A stretch of DNA of 15,863 bases from Treponema sp. (GCA_031288575.1 JAITRD010000308.1:1-15863); one strand, 5' to 3'; numbered from the stretch's first letter, positions 1 through 5,790 are shown. Numbers and translations: made by a program. The notes: a model not told the origin generated them from the sequence alone.

Positions 1-1
1 G

Positions 2-115
2 ATACAATCATTTATACAGACGATACACAAACATCATGTGAATGTATGGGAAGAACTGGTTAAAGTATTTCAAGGCTCATATTCCTTCCCCTTTGACCTT
101 TTGGCGACTGAATAG
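2..115 (+). CDS. 3' end of an unidentified protein (partial, runs off the left edge)
   Basis: Frame 2 of the plus strand is open from the left edge to a TAG at 113-115 and gives 37 residues of ordinary composition, including the stretches HKHHVNVWEELVKVF and SYSFPFDLLATE. The other plus-strand frames in this stretch hit stops earlier. I do not recognise the family; too little is visible to assign a role. It is convergent with the repressor gene that ends at 158. The homology with the right edge of the window begins about five bases downstream of this stop, so the gene end marks the boundary of a duplicated segment. It could be chance open frame, since only 114 bases are seen. Confidence 0.35.
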   Translation: MQSFIQTIHKHHVNVWEELVKVFQGSYSFPFDLLATE

Positions 116-120
116 TTACA

Positions 121-319
121 GACATTCCATAATTAAATTTACCGTCTTTTTTTTCTTCTAAAACCGGTGTAAACACGCGATAACATGGCCCTCGATTTTT
201 AAACTTTCAAGTTCATCCCCGGAAATTTCGCGGGGGGCATAAGCCGAATTCGCGCTTATGAGTAACACGGTTTTATTTAGGTTATCAAAAGCCACCCGCT
301 TAACTAAAAGCGTATTACC
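121..319. repeat. Left copy of a 199-bp near-identical dispersed repeat (other copy 15665-15863)
   Basis: Positions 121-319 align without gaps to 15665-15863 with four substitutions. The repeat covers the 3' flank and last 53 codons of the S24 repressor gene. The sequence to the left of 121 and to the left of 15665 is unrelated, so the left boundary of the duplication is about position 120; the right boundary lies beyond the window for the second copy. Confidence 0.95.
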
Positions 320-784
320 CAGGGATACCACATAAATTCCGTTTCCTTCCGCCTGGCTTTTTCTGAATATAACGATGTCCTTATCGTTTATTTTTTCGTC
401 TATCATGCTGTCGCCGGAGACGGAGACGGCGGACAGGATGGAAGGGTTATAAGGGGCAATAAGGCATTGGGGAACAGGGATTAAACGGCGGTTTGCGTAT
501 TCCTCAATTTCCAATCCCGGCCCGGCGGCGGCGGCCTGGTCTATCAATTCAATAGATACCATGCTGGTATCCCCTTCCGAACTCGCGGAATTGGCGATGA
601 ACCAGGTAAGATCAATGTTGTAAACCTGAGCAAGCCGGATGAGCACTTCTCTTGACGGCTTATATTTTCCCCGGCTTAACATACTGCCTTGTTCTTTTGA
701 TAACCCCAGGCTTAGGGCAAATTCTTTTTTTGATAGCCCCGATCTTTCCTGGATATAGGCGTATTTTTCAGCTTCGGTTTTCAT
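158..784 (-). CDS. LexA/CI-like transcriptional repressor: N-terminal HTH plus S24 self-cleaving peptidase domain
   Basis: The likely start is the ATG at 784 (208 aa): it has a purine-rich ribosome site (AGAGGGGGT) just upstream, while the in-frame ATG at 814 adds ten residues without one. Residues about 10-55 form an XRE-type helix-turn-helix (SKKEFALSLGLSKEQGSMLS). Numbered from the ATG at 784, an Ala-Gly cleavage site (AAAAGPG) lies at about 87-88, the catalytic serine in GDSM at 126, and the catalytic lysine in LLVKRV at 162; these spacings fit LexA/UmuD S24 proteases. The protein should repress DNA and be inactivated by RecA-stimulated self-cleavage. It is divergent from the umuD/umuC-like operon and shares the 822-868 operator with it, so it most likely controls that operon and itself. 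A second copy of its 3' end sits at the right edge of the window. Confidence 0.9.
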   Translation of the reverse strand: MKTEAEKYAYIQERSGLSKKEFALSLGLSKEQGSMLSRGKYKPSREVLIRLAQVYNIDLTWFIANSASSEGDTSMVSIELIDQAAAAGPGLEIEEYANRRLIPVPQCLIAPYNPSILSAVSVSGDSMIDEKINDKDIVIFRKSQAEGNGIYVVSLGNTLLVKRVAFDNLNKTVLLISANSAYAPREISGDELESLKIEGHVIACLHRF

Positions 785-821
785 TTTTTTTACCCCCTCT
801 TGACGGTTAAACAAACCGCCG

Positions 822-868
822 ATATAGTTAAAAATAACTTAACTTTACGGCCTTATTTTTAACTATAT
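822..868. promoter_or_regulatory. Dyad operator between S24 repressor and umuD-like gene
   Basis: A perfect 16-bp inverted repeat occurs at 822-837 (ATATAGTTAAAAATAA) and 853-868 (TTATTTTTAACTATAT), separated by 15 bp. Within the left arm and its flank there is a second, smaller perfect dyad AGTTA-N4-TAACT (826-839); the right arm holds AGTTA-N4-TAAGG on the other strand. This is the expected layout of two operator sites for a dimeric HTH repressor. The right site overlaps the -10 of the umuD-like promoter. That the S24 repressor is the ligand is inferred from position. Confidence 0.7.
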
Positions 869-871
869 GAT
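844..871 (+). promoter_or_regulatory. Promoter of the umuD-like/umuC/DUF72 operon
   Basis: TTTACG (844-849) and TATGAT (866-871) are separated by 16 bp and lie 23 bp upstream of the ATG at 895. The -10 overlaps the right arm of the dyad operator, so repressor binding would occlude it. Confidence 0.55.
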
Positions 872-894
872 ATGGCAGGTAAAAGGGCAAGCGT

Positions 895-1254
895 ATGAAT
901 AAGAAAGAGAAAGAAACCGGCTTCAGCAGCCCGGCCCAGGGGTATGAAGAAAATAGCCTTGATTTTAACCGTATTTTACTAAAAAACCCTCCGGCTACTT
1001 TTATAATGGAGGCTGCGGCCTCCGGCATGGAGTGGCGGGGCATATTTCCCGGCAGCCTCCTTGTGGTGGACCGGTCTATCAAGCCGGAAACCGGCGCGGT
1101 AGTTGTGGCTGCCTATGACGGAGAATTTTTATGCCGGGAAATGGAGATCAAAAACAAACAAATCTCATTTATCAACGGAAATAATACGATAACCCCAGGG
1201 GAAGGGGAGGCGGTTATATTTGGAACAGTCCGGGCGGTTGTAACGTTATTATGA
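895..1254 (+). CDS. UmuD'-like protein lacking the protease catalytic residues
   Basis: A 119-aa homologue of UmuD. It aligns by eye over the whole UmuD' part: GFSSPAQGY matches GFPSPAADY of E. coli UmuD, and LLVVDRSIKPETG and AAYDGEF match the core. E. coli UmuD cuts at Cys24-Gly25 using Ser60 and Lys97. Here the cleavage glycine is residue 9 (T8-G9), the Ser60 position is Gly44 (ASGM in place of GDSM) and the Lys97 position is Arg81. The protein therefore starts only eight residues before the UmuD' N-terminus and should be unable to self-cleave. The start is firm: an in-frame TAA lies at 880-882 with no other start between, and AAAAGGG at 881-887 is a fair ribosome site. The stop overlaps the polymerase start (ATGA), typical of coupled umuD-umuC. 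Probable role: constitutive accessory subunit of a Pol V-like polymerase. Confidence 0.85.
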   Translation: MNKKEKETGFSSPAQGYEENSLDFNRILLKNPPATFIMEAAASGMEWRGIFPGSLLVVDRSIKPETGAVVVAAYDGEFLCREMEIKNKQISFINGNNTITPGEGEAVIFGTVRAVVTLL

Positions 1255-2519
1255 TTTTCCATGTTGACGGCAATTCATTTTACGCTTCCTGTGAACGGCT
1301 TTTCCGGCCTGACCTTTATAGCAAGCCGGTAGCGGTGCTTTCAAATAATGATGGCGTGATCGTGGCCCTGGATCAGGAATGTAAAAATTTGGGCTTTAAG
1401 CGCGGGGACGTATATTTTAAGGTTCGTAAAGATATAGAGGAAAAGGGCGTAACGGTTTGCAGTTCAAATTATACCCTATACGCCGATATAAGCGCCCGGC
1501 TTAATAGCCTGTATAACCAGTTTTGCCCGGAGGTAGAAATATACTCCATTGATGAAAGTTTCTTATTTCTCCCGGATTGGCATAATACCGATTATTCGGA
1601 AATTGCCTGGAACCTCCGGGAGACCGCCGGGCGGGAAATAGGGGTTCCGGTAGCCGTAGGGATTGCACCCACAAAAACCCTCGCAAAACTTTGTAACAAG
1701 CTGGCTAAAAAATACGGGGGGGTATGCGATTGGGGGAAAATAGACCGGGATGAAACCTTAAAAAATTACCCGGTCGGGGACGTGTGGGGCATCGGATACG
1801 CCAAGACGGGATTTCTTAAAAAACATGGGATCAATACTGCCTATGACCTTAAAAAGTACCCCCTGGATAAGGCAAAAAAAAATCTTTCCATCGTGGGTGT
1901 TAGAACGGTACAGGAATTAAACGGCATAGCGGCCATAGACCAGGTACACCGGGAAAAGCGGGATCTAATTATTTGCTCCCGGAGTTTTTCAGGGGGGGTT
2001 TATCATCTGGATGAGTTGGTAAGCTCCTTAACCGAATACACGCAGGAAGCGGTTAAACGCCTACGGGATGACGGGCTTGCTTGCTCCTTCATAACCATAT
2101 TCTTAATGACTAATCCCTATGATCAGGGGGATCAATATTCAAACCAGGCAACAACCCAATTTCCCAAGCCAACGGCATATCTTCCTGATATATTGATCAT
2201 GGCGTTATCTCTCCTCCGGCAGATATTCCGACATGGCTATAAATACCGGAAAGTGATGATCCTGCTTTCGGGCATGGAGGACGGAAACAACCGGCAATAT
2301 GATTTGTTTGAGGATACAACGGAAAAAGAAAAGCGGGAACGGCTTATGCAATGCTATGATTTACTAAATAACAAGTATGGTAGGGGGACAATACGCATGG
2401 GGGCCGCCGGCATGGCTAACGGGCAGGGTAACGCCGGCATTGTTCCATGGAAAATGAAGCGGGATTTTTTATCGCCTTCATATACAACCAGGCTTGAGGA
2501 CGTGCCGAAGGTATTATAA
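1251..2519 (+). CDS. umuC: UmuC-type Y-family translesion DNA polymerase
   Basis: 422 aa, the same length as E. coli UmuC. The N-terminus carries the catalytic Asp6 and the steric-gate Tyr11 (NSFYASCE), the conserved SNNDGVIVAL, and the palm motif YSIDESF with Asp101-Glu102. Helix-hairpin-helix region at about 170-230, little-finger domain at about 240-345, then QYDLF at 349-353, a classic beta-clamp binding motif. The C-terminal tail (about 375-422) is UmuC-specific. All catalytic residues are present, so it should be active in error-prone bypass synthesis. The start overlaps the UmuD-like stop by four bases, and the stop overlaps the DUF72 start by one base (TAATG), so all three genes are translationally coupled and under the upstream repressor-controlled promoter. 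Confidence 0.95.
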   Translation: MIFHVDGNSFYASCERLFRPDLYSKPVAVLSNNDGVIVALDQECKNLGFKRGDVYFKVRKDIEEKGVTVCSSNYTLYADISARLNSLYNQFCPEVEIYSIDESFLFLPDWHNTDYSEIAWNLRETAGREIGVPVAVGIAPTKTLAKLCNKLAKKYGGVCDWGKIDRDETLKNYPVGDVWGIGYAKTGFLKKHGINTAYDLKKYPLDKAKKNLSIVGVRTVQELNGIAAIDQVHREKRDLIICSRSFSGGVYHLDELVSSLTEYTQEAVKRLRDDGLACSFITIFLMTNPYDQGDQYSNQATTQFPKPTAYLPDILIMALSLLRQIFRHGYKYRKVMILLSGMEDGNNRQYDLFEDTTEKEKRERLMQCYDLLNNKYGRGTIRMGAAGMANGQGNAGIVPWKMKRDFLSPSYTTRLEDVPKVL

Positions 2520-3310
2520 TGGGCAAGTTACTGATTGGGACAAGCGGCTATGATTACCCGGAATGGAAAGGGGTTTTTTATCCTCCGGCAATAAAGCGGG
2601 AAGAATTTTTATCCTATTATTCTGAACAATTCAACGCTTTGGAATTAAATTTTTCTTACTATGCTATGCCTGATGAAAAGCAATTAGCGGCTATGGCGGA
2701 ACGGAGCGGAAAGCGGGTTATATTCAGCATAAAAGGAAATCAACAGCTTACTCATTACATTGAGATCGGGAAGTGGCGGGACGTGGCCCGCGAATTCAGG
2801 GCAGCCTTGACGCCGCTTTTAAGTGATAATCTTTTATCTTCGGTACTGCTTCAATTCCCTCAAAGTTTCCACTATGAAGAAGAAACACGGAGGTATTTAG
2901 CAAGCCTTATAAATGAGTTCCGGGATCTCCCTCTCGTGGTTGAATTCCGCCATAATTCCTGGCAGCGCGGAAAGGTGTATGAGGGCCTAACGGAACGGGG
3001 GGCCGGGTGCTGCTCGTGCGATATGCCGGAAGTAAGCAAATTGCCGTCTTTTAAACCGGTAATTACCGGAAATCTTGCTTATATGCGGTTCCATGGTCGT
3101 AATGTAAAAAACTGGTATGGGACCAACGCGCGTGAACGGTATGATTATCATTATACCGATAAAGAATTATCCGATTATATTCCGGTATTGCGGGACATAT
3201 CCAGGAAAGCTAAAACCATGCAGGTTTTTTTCAATAATCACGCCAAGGGCAACGCCGCAGTTAACGCCAAAAAACTGATGATCCTTATGGCAGAGGAACA
3301 TGGGGGATAG
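2519..3310 (+). CDS. DUF72 (YecE-like) TIM-barrel protein
   Basis: 263 aa, full length for DUF72. Signature blocks are visible: IGTSGYDYPEWKGVFYP at the N-terminus, VEFRHNSW in the middle, AYMRFHGRN followed by YDYHYTDKEL, and the C-terminal VFFNNHAKGNAAVNA. The family has a TIM-barrel fold; its biochemical function is not established. AAGG lies eight bases before the ATG, and the start overlaps the polymerase stop, so it is the third gene of the mutagenesis operon. Its presence in a damage-regulated operon suggests a DNA-repair or nucleotide-related role, which is inference. An intrinsic terminator follows about 120 bp downstream. Confidence 0.92.
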   Translation: MGKLLIGTSGYDYPEWKGVFYPPAIKREEFLSYYSEQFNALELNFSYYAMPDEKQLAAMAERSGKRVIFSIKGNQQLTHYIEIGKWRDVAREFRAALTPLLSDNLLSSVLLQFPQSFHYEEETRRYLASLINEFRDLPLVVEFRHNSWQRGKVYEGLTERGAGCCSCDMPEVSKLPSFKPVITGNLAYMRFHGRNVKNWYGTNARERYDYHYTDKELSDYIPVLRDISRKAKTMQVFFNNHAKGNAAVNAKKLMILMAEEHGG

Positions 3311-3428
3311 GTTATTGTTACCGGTAACTAAAACCATCCCGACCATTGACAACCCGGATTATATGCATTATATTAAAATTACCTGGGTACATTTGGGCGG
3401 CTCACAGTCGCAACAGACCTGGGGAGCC

Positions 3429-3456
3429 AGTCCGGTCCGCAAGGCCGGGCTTTTTT
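3429..3456 (+). terminator. Intrinsic terminator of the umuD-like/umuC/DUF72 operon
   Basis: Eight-bp stem AGTCCGGT (3429-3436) with GCCGGGCT (3444-3451), including two G-T wobbles, a seven-base loop and a run of T at 3451-3456. It ends at the stop codon of the convergent nuclease-like gene. Confidence 0.75.
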
Positions 3457-3925
3457 ATATTATGTCAACGGTATTCCAATAGTATATCTTTTTTAAGCCG
3501 GTAAAGTAGGCGATAATCAATCCGCCGGAATAATTCCCGCGCCGGACCGTCCCGAACAGGGTTCTTAATACCTGCTCCGGCGTAAAGTCCGAGTCGATTT
3601 TAAGAAATACATTATCCGCTTTTTTCCGGGCTTCTTTGTAATTTTCTTTAATTTTCCTGATGTTGCCGGTAATCGTCTTAAATTCCATGATTAAGCCGTC
3701 TACAACCGCGTCCGGGTGCTTTACTTTCCGGGGACCTCTTTCAGGCAGTAAATAAACCTCATGTCCCAGGGCCGCCAAAATCCGTGCCTGGGCCAATTCC
3801 TTTTCAAGTATTTCGTTTTCTTCAATGCTTCGGGGGATACGGCTTGCCGCCTTATGAATACCGGAAGCCATCTCTATCCAAACTTCATTCGGGAAAAGCT
3901 GACCCGCTAATGCTGACGCTTTCAA
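3455..3925 (-). CDS. Orphan PD-(D/E)xK nuclease-like protein resembling CdiA C-terminal toxin domains
   Basis: 156 aa from a TTG at 3925. Residues about 35-115 read like the CdiA C-terminal tRNase/endonuclease-type domain: a helix (NEILEKELAQARILAALG) then HEVYLLPE, then PDAVVDG...MEFK, where Asp72, Glu81 and Lys83 form a plausible PD-(D/E)xK active site, then a basic helix and VFLKID. The same domain occurs at the ends of secreted toxins and phage head proteins; here it stands almost alone, with no immunity gene visible. The frame is open upstream to a TAG at about 3971-3973 without an ATG or GTG, and the TTG lacks a well-spaced ribosome site, so the start is uncertain and this could be the detached tail of a larger gene. 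Yet an excellent promoter lies just upstream (3994-4021). Confidence 0.6.
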   Translation of the reverse strand: MKASALAGQLFPNEVWIEMASGIHKAASRIPRSIEENEILEKELAQARILAALGHEVYLLPERGPRKVKHPDAVVDGLIMEFKTITGNIRKIKENYKEARKKADNVFLKIDSDFTPEQVLRTLFGTVRRGNYSGGLIIAYFTGLKKIYYWNTVDII

Positions 3926-3993
3926 TTCTTCAATATTCCCCCGGATTTCCTCAGTTGATTTACACCGCTTCTAGATCCCTCAATAATTTATAG

Positions 3994-4021
3994 ATTATAC
4001 AACGGGCATATAAACTATCAA
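3994..4021 (-). promoter_or_regulatory. Strong sigma-70-like promoter facing the nuclease-like gene
   Basis: On the minus strand TTGATA (4016-4021) and a consensus TATAAT (3994-3999) are separated by 16 bp. Transcription would begin near 3987, leaving about a 60-base leader before the TTG at 3925. The -35 overlaps the stop codon of the upstream small gene. Confidence 0.65.
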
Positions 4022-4362
4022 AATAATTCAAATTCAAATTTTTTCTTATTATCTTCAGATTCTTTAATTTGAAATAATTCTGGAGACAGGCGGGTTAAAT
4101 TCATAAGTTCCCGAACACCCCGTGCATAAGCAGCCAGCTCTCCATAAAGCCGGGACTTAAAATTTTCATCAATTCCCTCAGTTAAACGGACAAGCTCATT
4201 AACTAGCTGGTCTAAAGACATTGGTGGTTGCAATGCCTCGCGGCCCTTCCTGCCGTTCCCTGGAAACCCCTCCTTATCAACCCAAATTTGTTTTAAACGG
4301 AAACCCCTGTCATTCATGCGCTTTCTAAAAGCCGCCTGTCGTTCAGCCGAAGTCTTATTCAT
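4018..4362 (-). CDS. Small basic plasmid protein of the 'AERQxxxRxR' type, putative DNA-binding
   Basis: The start is the ATG at 4362 (114 aa): a perfect AGGAGGG lies at 4371-4377, whereas the ATG at 4386 has none and would place that ribosome site inside the gene. The N-terminus KTSAERQAAFRKRMNDRGF followed by a WVD block resembles small proteins encoded next to plasmid replication or partition genes. The middle is predicted helical and the tail is acidic/aromatic (KKKFEFELF). The gene lies downstream of rep in the same direction, across an 85-bp AT-rich gap. Function unknown; a role in replication or copy control is a guess. A degraded relative is present at 13471-13704 next to the partition genes. 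Confidence 0.75.
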   Translation of the reverse strand: MNKTSAERQAAFRKRMNDRGFRLKQIWVDKEGFPGNGRKGREALQPPMSLDQLVNELVRLTEGIDENFKSRLYGELAAYARGVRELMNLTRLSPELFQIKESEDNKKKFEFELF

Positions 4363-4386
4363 TTTTACATCCCTCCTAATATTCAA

Positions 4387-4471
4387 AACAGCCTTTCATA
4401 AACCATAAAAACGAAATAAAAACCCAAAAACAAAGCAACTAACAATGCGTTATATGTAACGAAATAATATG
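4387..4471. other. Candidate origin segment downstream of rep
   Basis: This AT-rich gap follows the rep stop codon, where ColE2-type plasmids have their origin. It has A-rich tracts and a perfect dyad CGTTA-TATG-TAACG at 4448-4461. Together with the direct repeats at 4481-4550 it is the best origin candidate in the window. There is no direct evidence of initiation. Confidence 0.4.
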
Positions 4472-5506
4472 CTATAAACCTGATATAGTAAATGGCGCAC
4501 CCCCGGCTTCTTCCTTGTTTTTTGATATAGTAAATGGCGCGGCTTCTTCCCGGCTTTTTTTAATGAGCCTCCTGACCGTTGATTCCGGGATGTCTAGAGC
4601 GGCGGCCACTTTCCGGTTACTCATGCCTATATGATCCGCTATGAACGCCGTTATTTCACCCGCCTTGCCGGCAGCCTTTTTTTGCCGTGATTTAACCGAT
4701 TTCTTATTTTGTTTCCGGCCCCATTCCCGCAGCCCTTCGGCGCTCATGTGCCGGGCCGTCCATTTGCTGATGCTTCGGGCTATATTAATAACCTCCTTAT
4801 CAAGCATAGGCACCCTGAAAGATAGATTGATGTTCATGCCGTATTGAAAAACTGCCTCCATAAGACGGCTCTGGTCGTCAAAGTCCTGGCGCCGCCATTC
4901 GGCGTAGGCGTACATCCGGGTCTGCTCGAACACGGCACAGTTGCGGCCTAGGCCGATAACCTCTTTCTCCTGGGGCTTCCATTTTTTTATGTTGTCCGGT
5001 ATGAAGTCCAAAAGCTCCGTGAGGCCCCAAGCTTTCTCATGCCATATATACACTGTCCATTTTGCGGAAAGGGGATTTTTTGATATGAGCTTACCGTATC
5101 CCGGATCGGCATCTAAGAGCCGGGTAAGACACTTGTCCACATCCGCCGCCAATTCAAGAGGCTTGCTCCGGGCCTGGCGCAGCGTGTAGACGGCCGGATC
5201 GATCATGTAAAATAAATGCTGGTGGTTATTCTCCGGGTTCCGGGCTTCGATATTCGGGGTGGGGATGTGCCATTCATCGGGCCAATACCGGCTCTGGCTG
5301 CTGTCTATGTCGAAAACCATCCAGTAGGCGCGGGTGATGGGATTGGGCTGTATGTAGGGGGCTTTTACTGCCTGGGCCTTGGGGAGGATCTTCAATATTC
5401 CTAAGTAATCCGTGCAATAGGGGCGGGGCGGGAGGTAGTTGTAAAACTGATCCAGGATCGCCGGGCCTTGACTAAACAACTCCGGCTGAATTATATTTTT
5501 TTTCAT
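4472..5506 (-). CDS. rep: ColE2-type replication initiator Rep (Replicase plus PriCT domains, C-terminal HTH)
   Basis: 344 aa. Residues about 20-165 match the Replicase domain of ColE2/ColE3 Rep proteins: FDIDSSQSRYW, PNIEARNPENNHQHLFY, then ADPGYGKLISKNPLS. Residues about 170-250 fit the primase C-terminal (PriCT) region, and residues about 285-320 form a helix-turn-helix (GMSNRKVAAALDIPESTVRR). Such proteins bind the origin and make the primer RNA. Residues 7-11 are QPELF, which fits a beta-clamp binding motif. The C-terminus holds a duplicated APFTIS peptide encoded by direct repeats. The ATG at 5506 has only a weak ribosome site (AAGAA), and the predicted antisense RNA at 5504-5560 is complementary to this region and the leader, so translation is probably the control point for copy number. 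Confidence 0.88.
   Translation of the reverse strand: MKKNIIQPELFSQGPAILDQFYNYLPPRPYCTDYLGILKILPKAQAVKAPYIQPNPITRAYWMVFDIDSSQSRYWPDEWHIPTPNIEARNPENNHQHLFYMIDPAVYTLRQARSKPLELAADVDKCLTRLLDADPGYGKLISKNPLSAKWTVYIWHEKAWGLTELLDFIPDNIKKWKPQEKEVIGLGRNCAVFEQTRMYAYAEWRRQDFDDQSRLMEAVFQYGMNINLSFRVPMLDKEVINIARSISKWTARHMSAEGLREWGRKQNKKSVKSRQKKAAGKAGEITAFIADHIGMSNRKVAAALDIPESTVRRLIKKSREEAAPFTISKNKEEAGGAPFTISGL
4481..4550. repeat. Two direct repeats inside the 3' end of rep (candidate Rep-binding sites)
   Basis: TGATATAGTAAATGGCGC is present exactly at 4481-4498 and 4523-4540, each followed by GGCTTCTTCC (4505-4514 and 4541-4550; the first copy has six extra bases between the two blocks). The repeats encode the repeated peptide APFTIS at the Rep C-terminus. 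As iteron-like units next to the likely origin they may be Rep targets; alternatively they are a simple coding duplication. Confidence 0.75.
5468..5497 (+). promoter_or_regulatory. Promoter of the antisense RNA opposite the rep start
   Basis: TTGACT (5468-5473) and TATATT (5492-5497) with 18-bp spacing lie on the plus strand within the 5' end of rep. Initiation would fall near 5504, opposite the rep start codon. Confidence 0.6.
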
Positions 5507-5560
5507 AATCGTTCTTAAGAAGGCTGCCTAAAGTTTGGCGACGACAGGCAGTCCTTTTTT
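5504..5560 (+). ncRNA. Predicted antisense RNA (RNAI-like) controlling rep translation
   Basis: A promoter at 5468-5497 points to an intrinsic terminator ending at 5560, giving an RNA of about 57 nt made almost wholly of one stem-loop. The RNA would be complementary to the rep start codon, its weak ribosome site and the leader. The 16-base loop contains UUUGGCG; the UUGGCG/CGCCAA hexamer pair is known from kissing loops in replication control of IncI-alpha/IncB-type plasmids, and UUGG fits the YUNR U-turn consensus. ColE2 Rep is known to be regulated by an antisense RNA against its mRNA leader, so the position is as expected. The RNA is shorter than ColE2 RNAI. Not tested for expression. Confidence 0.65.
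5520..5560 (+). terminator. Intrinsic terminator of the antisense RNA
   Basis: Stem AAGGCTGCCT (5520-5529) with AGGCAGTCCTT (5546-5556), one bulged base, a 16-base loop and T residues at 5555-5560. On the opposite strand the same sequence folds in the rep leader. Confidence 0.75.
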
Positions 5561-5713
5561 ATGCCCCAGGGCAATCAGGTGTTTTCAACCCCCTTATCAA
5601 TAAATCCTCATCAAGTAAAGCTTCTTTCCATGTCAAGCCCGTAATAAAAATCAGTTAAAACATAACATATAACGGAAATCATAGTAAATACCCCGCTGCC
5701 CTGTTAAAAATAT
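5561..5713 (-). promoter_or_regulatory. Rep upstream region; weak candidate rep promoter
   Basis: No gene is visible in this stretch. On the minus strand a consensus -35 TTGACA occurs at 5631-5636, but no good -10 is found at 16-18 bp, so the rep promoter is not settled. A rep transcript starting here would carry a leader of roughly 100 nt containing the complement of the antisense RNA. Confidence 0.3.
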
Positions 5714-5743
5714 TTGATAAATAATAATATTGTAAGGTACTAT
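5714..5743 (+). promoter_or_regulatory. Promoter of the SprT-like gene
   Basis: TTGATA (5714-5719) and TACTAT (5738-5743) with 18-bp spacing. The -10 is overlapped by the first operator half and the perfect palindrome lies just downstream. A second option is TATACA (5741-5746) with TACAAT (5764-5769). Confidence 0.5.
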
Positions 5744-5770
5744 ACATTTATTGTAAGGTACCTTACAATA
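5728..5770. promoter_or_regulatory. Operator: 22-bp perfect palindrome plus an extra half-site
   Basis: Positions 5749-5770 form a perfect 22-bp palindrome with half-site TATTGTAAGGT. The same half-site, TATTGTAAGGTAC, occurs at 5728-5740, exactly 21 bp (two helical turns) upstream, with an imperfect partner. The array sits on the promoter and ends 20 bp before the SprT-like start codon, as expected for a repressor site. The cognate regulator is not identified; the RHH protein at 6561-6797 is one candidate. Confidence 0.75.
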
Positions 5771-5790
5771 TAAAGAAGGAGGAAAACTTC

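Noticed and set aside
895..1254. Frameshift or sequencing error explaining the missing UmuD catalytic residues
   Set aside because: Alignment to UmuD is continuous on both sides of both positions, with conserved spacing; only the two residues are changed.
3300..3482. 60-aa plus-strand open frame after DUF72
   Set aside because: Overlaps the DUF72 end and the terminator, no ribosome site, no family-like features.
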